Positions 1 to 5,224 of a DNA stretch of 6,255 nt are shown here, in pieces. A program made the translations under genes and the position numbers. The notes under the pieces are model-generated. The model saw only the letters and a list, made by a program, of their open reading frames with translations. It was not told the DNA's origin and made no database searches. This DNA comes from an uncultured Selenomonadales bacterium. Lineage in GTDB: Bacteria; Bacillota; Negativicutes; Selenomonadales; Selenomonadaceae. Numbering within the stretch: the first letter of the stretch is position 1; each line of letters starts with the position of its first letter. The stretch is taken from positions 1 to 6,255 of the forward strand of contig CAMJAZ010000108.1 in NCBI GenBank assembly GCA_946403735.1, written 5' to 3'.

Positions 1-110
1 CTTTTATAGCAATCTTCGCCGAGTGTCAGATATAATTTTTTCTTGCCGTACAAAAAATAACCTATCACAGCAATCGAAATAATAATAATTAAATAAAGAC
101 TGCCTTTCAA
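1..110 (-). CDS. N-terminus of a membrane-anchored protein of unknown function (partial)
   Basis: This short reading frame starts at TTG (108-110) and is open to the left edge, giving 36 complete codons. A GGAG Shine-Dalgarno at 120-123 lies 9 nt upstream of the TTG, and a convincing promoter lies further upstream (153-183). The peptide begins MKGS, then has a hydrophobic stretch of about 18 residues (LYLIIIISIAVIGYFLYG), then GKKK, then a polar segment (LYLTLGEDCYK). It therefore looks like an N-terminal membrane anchor or uncleaved signal segment. The lysines after the hydrophobic stretch favour a cytoplasmic C-terminal side by the positive-inside rule, but this is weak. Too little of the protein is visible to name a family. 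It is probably a separate transcription unit, since it has its own promoter downstream of the kinase gene on the same strand. Confidence 0.6.
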   Translation of the reverse strand, partial: MKGSLYLIIIISIAVIGYFLYGKKKLYLTLGEDCYK

Positions 111-119
111 ATGGAGCGT

Positions 120-123
120 CTCC
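120..123 (-). promoter_or_regulatory. Ribosome binding site deciding the TTG start at 110
   Basis: On the minus strand AAAGGAG is followed by 9 nt and then TTG. No ATG or GTG lies in frame nearby, so this site is the main reason to accept a TTG start for the membrane-anchored protein. Confidence 0.6.
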
Positions 124-152
124 TTTTTTAAGGTAAAAAATTTTCAAATGTG

Positions 153-183
153 ATTGTACTACCCCCCCCCAATTTTTTGTCAA
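153..183 (-). promoter_or_regulatory. Promoter with a G9 homopolymer in the -35/-10 spacer
   Basis: On the minus strand a perfect TTGACA (178-183) is followed by a 19-nt spacer and TACAAT (153-158, five of six matches to TATAAT). The spacer contains nine consecutive G (162-170). Transcription would start near 146, leaving a leader of about 36 nt before the TTG start at 110. Sigma-70 promoters prefer 17 nt here, so 19 nt should be suboptimal. Losing one or two G would give 18 or 17 nt. This is the architecture of known phase-variable promoters with homopolymeric spacers (Neisseria porA is the classical case). The elements are read directly; the switching is inferred. Confidence 0.65.
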
Positions 184-220
184 TATGTTATAAATAAATT
201 TTACAGAATATTTTTACTTA

Positions 221-246
221 AGTCGTCCCCCGACGGGGTAATTTTT
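221..246. other. Small GC-rich hairpin after the kinase gene, possible weak terminator
   Basis: CCCC-GAC-GGGG (228-238) can form a 4-bp stem about 18 nt past the kinase stop codon. On the plus strand it is followed by TAATTTTT; on the minus strand, the direction of kinase transcription, no T run follows. It is thus a poor intrinsic terminator for the kinase and is listed only because the 145-bp space between the two minus-strand genes holds no better candidate. Confidence 0.25.
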
Positions 247-255
247 GAAAAAATT

Positions 256-1854
256 TTAGTCTTCAATAATCGGAAAATTTTTATGCACAAAAACAAAATT
301 TATGATAGCGGTTGAACCGATAATCTGCGCGGCGCCCAAAATTTTTATGTTGAGTTCCGCCGAACCTACTAACGCATCTTTCAAACTTTCCACGCGAAAT
401 TGATTCAGCGGCACGGTGAAAGTAAAACTTTGTCCGTGAGCAAGTAGCGTACCGTTTAAAATTTTCGTATCGACAATGCCATTATCGTCGAAAGTAATTT
501 CAAGTTGCGGCGCAAAACTTTTCGCAGATAAATTTTTAAGCTGAATTTCAAGCGTCCCTGTTATCGGATAAAAATTATTGTGCCAAGTTTCAAATGGAAT
601 GTGTACTAAGTGGGCAACTTCAGAATCTTCGCTTGAATTGTCCTGCCAAGCGTTGATATGTTCGCCGTTTAAAAAATATTTGGCGCGTACAAAATTTTCC
701 GCAGGTACAACGTCTTCAACTTGTGGCGAATCAATCTGCGCGGGAGGCGTTGACGTATTATTTGAAGTCATTGGCGGCAACGTTATAGGCGTTGAAAGTT
801 GCGGCGTACTTTGTGGCGTTGAAATTGGCGGCGTAGAAAGTTGTGGCAAACTTTGTGGCGGCGAACTTGACGGCGTGGCAAGTTGCGGCAAATTTTGTGA
901 CGTGGAATTTGACGGCGTTGCAAGTTCTGGCAAAACAATTTCGCCGAACGTAACTTTTTCATCAACTTTAGGCGCTGGCTTAACTTCTGTGACATTTTCA
1001 ACTGGCTTTTCCTGCACTGAAATTTTTTCCTCCTGCAGGGGAATTTCTGCGGGAATTTTTTCTTCAATCGGCGAATTAAAATAAAAAATTACTGCCGACA
1101 AAATTATTGCCGCGCAGATTAAAAAAATTTTTCCACCGTAAGATTTTTTCTCAACTTCATCAGAAGTCAAGGCGGCTTTCAATTCGTCGACAGATTGATA
1201 ACGGTATTGTGGATCGTAAGCGGTACATTTCGCCAAAATTTTTTCAAGCCGTCCGCGATAATTTTTGCCGAGCATTTCTTTAGCCGTGACGCCCAGCGCG
1301 TAAATATCGCTACGATTATCAGTTTGCCCTGCTCCGTACTGTTCAGGCGGCGCATAACCTTCAGTGCCTAAATGACGTGTATCGCGGCGCTTATCGGCTT
1401 TAAAAATTCTTGCCGCGTCGAAGTCAATCAACTTTATTCGCCCGTCCGATTGCCGAATCAAATTTGACGGTTTAATATCGCGGTGAACAATTCCTGCCGC
1501 ATGTAAAATTTTCAAGCCGTCGCACATTTGCAATAAAAAATCCTGCGCGGCAGTTTCATCAAAAAATTTTCCGCCGCGTAGAATTTCGCTTAACGTTTCG
1601 CCAGCTACGTATTCTTCGACGATAACTGTATCTGATTCGTCCTGCGCACAATATAAAATCTTCGCCAAAATTGGGTTAGCCATATCCCGCAATTCCGCGC
1701 AGGGTACGTTGCCCGACTTAATAATTTTCATCACGGCGAATTGACCTGTTGCCCGTACTTTTACATGCCAAACTTCATTAGTCTTTGATTCATCATTCAG
1801 CCGTGAAATTTTTTCAAACCGATAATTGATAAAAGCCGCTACATCTTCCCGCAA
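256..1854 (-). CDS. Transmembrane serine/threonine protein kinase with repeat linker and novel C-terminal domain
   Basis: This is a membrane-bound Hanks-type kinase of about 532 residues that transfers phosphate from ATP to Ser/Thr in protein substrates. Numbering is from the TTG start. The kinase domain spans about 10-230: the beta-3 lysine is in AVMKII (K43), the alpha-C Glu may be E54, the catalytic loop is HRDIKPSN (124-131, D126), the metal-binding motif is DFD (144-146) in place of DFG, the activation segment ends APPEQYG (168-174), and RSDIYALGV follows. The usual glycine-rich loop is not recognisable: RLNDESKTNEVWHVKV occupies its place. One hydrophobic segment (about 242-259) anchors the protein. 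A Pro/Ser/Thr-rich linker with four 14-residue repeats (308-363) leads to a C-terminal domain (about 385-532) that looks beta-rich and should lie outside the membrane; I see no PASTA repeat in it. An in-frame GTG at 1863 is possible, but the Shine-Dalgarno favours TTG at 1854. The gene is divergent from the helix-turn-helix gene at 1904. Substrate and ligand are unknown. Confidence 0.9.
   Translation of the reverse strand: MREDVAAFINYRFEKISRLNDESKTNEVWHVKVRATGQFAVMKIIKSGNVPCAELRDMANPILAKILYCAQDESDTVIVEEYVAGETLSEILRGGKFFDETAAQDFLLQMCDGLKILHAAGIVHRDIKPSNLIRQSDGRIKLIDFDAARIFKADKRRDTRHLGTEGYAPPEQYGAGQTDNRSDIYALGVTAKEMLGKNYRGRLEKILAKCTAYDPQYRYQSVDELKAALTSDEVEKKSYGGKIFLICAAIILSAVIFYFNSPIEEKIPAEIPLQEEKISVQEKPVENVTEVKPAPKVDEKVTFGEIVLPELATPSNSTSQNLPQLATPSSSPPQSLPQLSTPPISTPQSTPQLSTPITLPPMTSNNTSTPPAQIDSPQVEDVVPAENFVRAKYFLNGEHINAWQDNSSEDSEVAHLVHIPFETWHNNFYPITGTLEIQLKNLSAKSFAPQLEITFDDNGIVDTKILNGTLLAHGQSFTFTVPLNQFRVESLKDALVGSAELNIKILGAAQIIGSTAIINFVFVHKNFPIIED
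766..933 (-). repeat. Four tandem 42-bp units encoding the Pro/Ser/Thr-rich linker
   Basis: Within the kinase gene a 14-codon unit occurs four times without gaps. Successive units begin LPELATPSNS, LPQLATPSSS, LPQLSTPPIS and TPQLSTPITL. The Q/E-L-(A/S)-T-P core is conserved while the rest drifts. At DNA level the 42-bp period is seen on the plus strand as recurring GGCGTTGAAAGTTGCGGC-like blocks. It encodes a flexible spacer between the membrane segment and the outer domain. The imperfect identity suggests an old expansion, though copy number could still vary between strains. Confidence 0.8.
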
Positions 1855-1858
1855 AGTT

Positions 1859-1866
1859 ATCACCTC
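1859..1866 (-). promoter_or_regulatory. Ribosome binding site favouring the TTG start of the kinase
   Basis: On the minus strand GAGGTGAT at 1866-1859 is an eight-base match to the canonical anti-Shine-Dalgarno complement (AAGGAGGTGATC). It ends 4 nt before TTG at 1854. The upstream in-frame GTG (1863) lies inside this site and would have no ribosome binding site of its own, so TTG is preferred. Confidence 0.7.
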
Positions 1867-1889
1867 GCGGATATTTTATCACGCCGCGA
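1865..1889. promoter_or_regulatory. Inverted repeat between divergent kinase and helix-turn-helix genes, candidate operator
   Basis: TCGCGG (1865-1870) and CCGCGA (1884-1889) are perfect 6-bp inverted arms separated by an AT-rich 13-bp spacer (ATATTTTATCACG). The spacer contains -10-like sequences on both strands (TATTTT on plus, TAAAAT on minus). The repeat lies between the two starts, overlapping the kinase Shine-Dalgarno on one side and touching the plus-strand AAAGGAG on the other. Symmetric arms in the only shared control region fit an operator bound by a dimeric regulator, plausibly the adjacent helix-turn-helix protein. No clear -35 element is seen for either gene. Confidence 0.4.
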
Positions 1890-1903
1890 AAGGAGCTTAA
1901 ACA

Positions 1904-2347
1904 ATGACTGCTAAAAATACTGCCGAAATGGAAAATGAAATTCTGCAAGTCAAAACTGAAAGTGAACTGCAAAATTTTTTTGACGAAAATAAAAAAAATT
2001 TACCCGACCTTACACTTGCCGAGTACTTGGAAATTTTATTGAAAGAAAAAAATTTGTCGAAAGTCGACGTTATAAAAAAATCTTGTATTGGCAATTACGC
2101 CTACAAAATTTTTTCTGGTGAACGCAAAAATAATTCACGTACAAAAATTTTATCGCTGGCGCTGGCAATGCAACTTTCACTGAATGAAACGCAACGCCTT
2201 TTATATTACGCCGAATCGCCAAAACTTTACGCTAAAGATACTTGGGACGACGTAATAATTTTTGCGTTGAATAACAGCTATGACGTTGAACGCACGAATC
2301 AACTTTTGACTGATTCGGCGCTGAAACCGTTGCTTGGCGATTTTTAA
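1904..2347 (+). CDS. Helix-turn-helix (XRE-like) protein paired with the kinase
   Basis: This is a 147-residue soluble protein starting at ATG, with AAAGGAG (1889-1895) 8 nt upstream. Residues 1-35 are charged and helical. Residues about 38-103 carry an XRE/lambda-repressor-like fold: LAEYLEILLKEKNLSK, then VIKKSCIGNYAYKIFSGERK as the likely helix-turn-helix, then LSLALAMQLSLNETQRLLYYA. The C-terminal part (LYAKDTWDDVIIFALNN, then DVERTNQLLTDSALKPL) matches a pattern I recall from small Bacillota proteins of this kind, in which an 'LYxxDxxDxxIxFAL' segment follows the DNA-binding domain. From general knowledge such proteins often sit beside Ser/Thr kinase genes. DNA binding is likely but not certain, since the family may act as kinase partners. 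It could regulate the divergent kinase through the 1865-1889 inverted repeat. Its stop lies 10 bp from the convergent res stop, and no terminator hairpin is visible between them. Confidence 0.8.
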   Translation: MTAKNTAEMENEILQVKTESELQNFFDENKKNLPDLTLAEYLEILLKEKNLSKVDVIKKSCIGNYAYKIFSGERKNNSRTKILSLALAMQLSLNETQRLLYYAESPKLYAKDTWDDVIIFALNNSYDVERTNQLLTDSALKPLLGDF

Positions 2348-2357
2348 CAGTTCAAGT

Positions 2358-4898
2358 TTAAAGCAAAGTTTGAAAATCTGCGTCAAAAATATTTTCTTTA
2401 TCTTGATTGTAAAAGCGAAAGCCCAAAATTTTATATGCAGGATCGTCAACATAAAACTTTTTGGCAACTGCATTGTCTTTTAACTGCAGGAGAAATTCTT
2501 CCTTCCACAGTTCACCATCTGACAAATGCGCACCTTTCGGCTCAATGAAAATTTGCCACGTCTCCGAATCATTCTGCAGAAAAAGTACGTAATCTGGCTC
2601 AAAACGTTTGCCGTCGTAAAAAGAAAAAATAGGGAATTGCCGCTCATTCCTTATAAGAAAAATTTTATCGTAGTGCTTGCGCAATTCGGCGTAATGCTTG
2701 CTGAAATATTTCACAAAGGCTTTTTCCTCCGACGTACCAAAATTATCTTCGTATACAAACCAATCAGCCGTCGACAAATCAATTTGAAAGTTCGCGTCAA
2801 TTTTTTGTGATTCGCCTTCGCCGCCTGGTGTAACTTCAGAATAATGAACTTTTTTATCGGTGAAAATTTCGCTAATGTCAGCAGGATAAAAATTTTTTGT
2901 ACCTTCAAATTCTTTTTGCGGCGCGGAAATTTCAGCGGCAATCTTTGTCAAAACTTCACAAACTGCGCGGTATAAATCACTGCAACTCAATTCATCGTTA
3001 CTGCTTGCAATTTCAATCTTAATGCCGCCAAGATATTTTTCATCTGTTATAAAAGTTTTTGTGGAGTCCAAATTTGGGAAAATTTGTTTCAAGTTGCTAA
3101 ACTTCAAAATCGGAAATTTCCTCAACGCTTTGTGGACAATCGAATAATTTTTCGCCGCAATTTCTTTTATCGTGTACCAAAAATATTTATCGGCAATATT
3201 TTTAACTTCAACGCCCACGTCGTCCGTCATCAGCTGATTTGTACCTGCTGATGACGCGCCAAATTCTACGGAATACTTTTTGTCACGAATCGACGTCGCA
3301 ATTTCGCTTGCAGGTGACAATTTTTTTTCATGGCGTTTATTTAGATAAATTTTACCTATATTAAAAAATTCGCTAGCCTTGAATTTTTCCTTGAGCTTGT
3401 ACTCACACGTAATTTTTTTATCTAAGTTAAGCCCAATTTCTTTTAGCGCGTCTTTCAAATCTTTAATGTACTGCGAATCGTTTTGACAATGATAATACAG
3501 CGTTTCGCAAATTCGCAATTCGCAATCAACGTCCGAATCGTATTTACGCTGAAATTTCGGCTGTTCGTCATCAATTTGGAAGGGACAATACCTAGCGCCG
3601 CGTCCGATGAGTTGAGCCTCTGAAATTGTGCTAGCCTTGTTGCTGGTTTCATAAAGCCTCACAATGTCAAATAAATTCAGCACGTCCCAGCCTTCATCAA
3701 GCTTTTTCACTTCAAAAATGGCGCGGTACGGATTGTCAAGATTTTCAAGCGAATTCAATAAAATCTGATTCTTCTGCGCGTCCTTATCGTCATTTACCGA
3801 AAGGCAATGTTGCTCTGAAAAATCGTCGCGCAATTCGGCGGCTAACATTTCATAGGAAATTCCCTTGCGCTGAAAATATTTTTTGACGCGCTCCATTATC
3901 GGCAAATCGCAGGTCGCTAAAAATTTTTCTAAATAATTGCCGTCAAGATTGTTTATCGTCTCAAGAAATTCCGCAATAAATTTTTGGCTGTCTTTAATCT
4001 TCGCCGACTTAAATAAAACTATCGGCTTAACGTTCAAGCGGTTATCGTGGAAAATTTTTAAGCGATATTGACTTAAAATAATTGCCTGCAACGCCTTTTC
4101 AATCGGCGGCAAATGTGACTTCATACTAAGAATTTCTTTTGAATATTTAGCTTTGTAAAAATCATCTAGCGGGTAGTTGAAAATAATTTTATCTTCGTAG
4201 AATTTTTTTATTTCAGCGTTGTTAATGTCACAAGTCGCCGTAAATTCCAGCAAAATATTTTCAGCGTTCAACTTGAAAAGATACTGTACGGTTTGCTCCC
4301 AAGAATTTGTACTGTCTTTATTGGCGGAATTTTTTGTAGCAACGTTCAAATGGTGCGCCTCGTCCGATATGAAGACGATTTTTTTATCTTTGACATCGTC
4401 AGCCGAAATGGCGTTTTCTTCCACCCAAAAATTTTTTATGTGTAGTCCCTGCGTAGTCTCGAAACAAATATTTATCGCGTCTTCGTCCACCGATTGAAAA
4501 TTTTTCACGACGTTTATGGGAACTTTTTCACCGTCTATCACAATTTCTTCCGCGAACAAATATTTTTTGGAAGTCGCATTGAGGAAATTTTCCCGCGTCT
4601 TGTCAAGAATGTTTGTAAGATTCACGAAAAATAAAAAATTTCTGTACCCCTGCTTGTAGAGGTACAGCATTAGCCCAGCCATTATTAAAGTTTTGCCGCT
4701 ACCCGTCGCCATATGAAACAGTACTTGCAACGGTCGCGGCGATTTTTTGTTTTCAAAGTACATTATAAAATTTTCAAACGCTTTAACTTGATAGTCGCGC
4801 AGTTCAAACGACGGATTTAAATTTTTTGGAATGTAGGCGGGAACTTCTACTTCTATGACATCGCGCCAGCCGTCAACTCTTTCGTACAAAAATCCCAA
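2358..4898 (-). CDS. res: Type III restriction endonuclease, Res subunit
   Basis: Res is the 846-residue ATP-dependent translocase and nuclease of a type III restriction-modification system, acting in the cytoplasm with Mod. Superfamily 2 helicase motifs appear in order: ELRDYQ near residue 32, Walker A MATGSGKT (63-70), DEAH (179-182), FTAT (219-222), DEGWDVLNLFD (401-411, motif V region) and AQLIGRGARY (428-437, motif VI). The C-terminal PD-(D/E)xK nuclease is also intact: EPDY with D769, then about 16 residues on IEPKG with E786 and K788. The length is slightly short of the roughly 900-1000 residues common for Res, but nothing essential is missing. The start is TTG at 4898, preceded by GGAGGG (4906-4911) at 7 nt. 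The first 46 bases overlap the upstream small ORF, suggesting translational coupling. Coding continuity across 846 codons argues for a functional gene. Confidence 0.93.
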   Translation of the reverse strand: MGFLYERVDGWRDVIEVEVPAYIPKNLNPSFELRDYQVKAFENFIMYFENKKSPRPLQVLFHMATGSGKTLIMAGLMLYLYKQGYRNFLFFVNLTNILDKTRENFLNATSKKYLFAEEIVIDGEKVPINVVKNFQSVDEDAINICFETTQGLHIKNFWVEENAISADDVKDKKIVFISDEAHHLNVATKNSANKDSTNSWEQTVQYLFKLNAENILLEFTATCDINNAEIKKFYEDKIIFNYPLDDFYKAKYSKEILSMKSHLPPIEKALQAIILSQYRLKIFHDNRLNVKPIVLFKSAKIKDSQKFIAEFLETINNLDGNYLEKFLATCDLPIMERVKKYFQRKGISYEMLAAELRDDFSEQHCLSVNDDKDAQKNQILLNSLENLDNPYRAIFEVKKLDEGWDVLNLFDIVRLYETSNKASTISEAQLIGRGARYCPFQIDDEQPKFQRKYDSDVDCELRICETLYYHCQNDSQYIKDLKDALKEIGLNLDKKITCEYKLKEKFKASEFFNIGKIYLNKRHEKKLSPASEIATSIRDKKYSVEFGASSAGTNQLMTDDVGVEVKNIADKYFWYTIKEIAAKNYSIVHKALRKFPILKFSNLKQIFPNLDSTKTFITDEKYLGGIKIEIASSNDELSCSDLYRAVCEVLTKIAAEISAPQKEFEGTKNFYPADISEIFTDKKVHYSEVTPGGEGESQKIDANFQIDLSTADWFVYEDNFGTSEEKAFVKYFSKHYAELRKHYDKIFLIRNERQFPIFSFYDGKRFEPDYVLFLQNDSETWQIFIEPKGAHLSDGELWKEEFLLQLKDNAVAKKFYVDDPAYKILGFRFYNQDKENIFDADFQTLL

Positions 4899-5041
4899 TG
4901 TTCAGCCCTCCGATTTTCAGTACTAATCTTTCTTTCCTTAAGCGTAACAATTTCACGATTAAGATTTTTTCCATCATTTTTTTCTAAATCCTCAATAATT
5001 TCATTGAGTGATTCGGAAATCATCTCAAACGCTTTACTCAT
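4853..5041 (-). CDS. Small ORF resembling a truncated HigA/NadS-like antitoxin N-terminus
   Basis: This 62-codon ORF starts at ATG (5041) with an excellent GAGGAAGG Shine-Dalgarno (5049-5056) 7 nt upstream. Its first part, MSKAFEMISESLNEIIEDLE followed by KNDGKNLNREIVTLKE, resembles my recollection of the N-terminal helix and linker of small XRE-family antitoxins (HigA/NadS type, about 100 residues). In those proteins a helix-turn-helix domain follows; here the sequence instead ends in an unrelated tail (STENRRAEHWDFCTKELTAG) that overlaps the start of res in another frame. The DNA-binding domain is therefore absent, and no toxin gene is adjacent. It may be a decayed antitoxin, a short regulatory peptide, or a leader ORF that couples translation to res. 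The family call comes from memory of the pattern and is moderate; the good ribosome binding site makes translation likely. Confidence 0.5.
   Translation of the reverse strand: MSKAFEMISESLNEIIEDLEKNDGKNLNREIVTLKERKISTENRRAEHWDFCTKELTAGAMS
4906..4911 (-). promoter_or_regulatory. Ribosome binding site deciding the TTG start of res
   Basis: On the minus strand GGAGGG is followed by CTGAACA and then TTG (4898). It lies inside the coding sequence of the 62-codon ORF, so ribosomes finishing that ORF would pass directly over the res start. Confidence 0.75.
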
Positions 5042-5048
5042 CTTTCAG

Positions 5049-5056
5049 CCTTCCTC
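5049..5056 (-). promoter_or_regulatory. Ribosome binding site of the 62-codon ORF
   Basis: GAGGAAGG on the minus strand is followed by 7 nt (CTGAAAG) and ATG. Its strength is the best evidence that this small ORF is translated despite its truncated appearance. Confidence 0.65.
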
Positions 5057-5071
5057 GCAATGGCGTTGAAT

Positions 5072-5126
5072 AGACGCAACCCCCAAACCATCTCTCCCAA
5101 GATGGCTAGGGGGTTTTTTTGCGTCT
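5072..5126 (+). terminator. Strong hairpin with T run on the plus strand, in the mod-res spacer
   Basis: The core is AACCCCC (5078-5084), then CCATCT (5088-5093), a six-base loop CTCCCA, AGATGG (5100-5105), and GGGGG (5109-5113) followed by seven T (5114-5120). This reads as a textbook intrinsic terminator for plus-strand transcription. An additional outer pair, AGACGC (5072-5077) and GCGTCT (5121-5126), extends the palindrome to 55 bp. On the minus strand, the direction of mod and res, the stem is followed only by TTGCGTC, so termination there should be poor. No plus-strand gene lies upstream for it to serve, so it may instead be a leader structure or dispersed palindromic element. Confidence 0.6.
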
Positions 5127-5179
5127 GTGATACCGATGCCAGATTTTCTTCTCAACCGTCTGTTTTTTCTCACGTCAAA

Positions 5180-5208
5180 ATATTATCACTTCAATAATTT
5201 CTTAGCAA
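5180..5208 (-). promoter_or_regulatory. Candidate promoter for the small ORF and res
   Basis: On the minus strand TTGCTA (5203-5208, four of six matches to TTGACA) is separated by exactly 17 nt from TAATAT (5180-5185, four of six matches to TATAAT, with an overlapping GATAAT). It sits just after the mod stop codon. It would produce a leader of about 130 nt containing the 5072-5126 hairpin before the small ORF. The matches are modest in an AT-rich genome, so chance is possible. Confidence 0.4.
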
Positions 5209-5224
5209 GTACCTATTTCAACCC

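Noticed and set aside
783..1067. A 94-codon minus-strand ORF rich in Arg/Lys
   Set aside because: It is an out-of-frame shadow of the repeat region within the kinase gene, with biased composition and no start signal.
578..1084. A 168-codon plus-strand ORF with Cys/Gly-rich repeats
   Set aside because: It is antisense to the kinase linker and its repeats are the mirror of the 42-bp units. No ribosome binding site is apparent, and the kinase frame has clear domain homology.
2341..2400. A terminator between the convergent helix-turn-helix gene and res
   Set aside because: The near-repeats CAAGTTT and CAAAGTTTG do not form a stable inverted stem and no GC-rich hairpin with a T run is present. 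The stops are 10 bp apart.
4219..4497. A 92-codon plus-strand ORF
   Set aside because: It is antisense to the res helicase region encoding DEAH and FTAT, and has no family resemblance.
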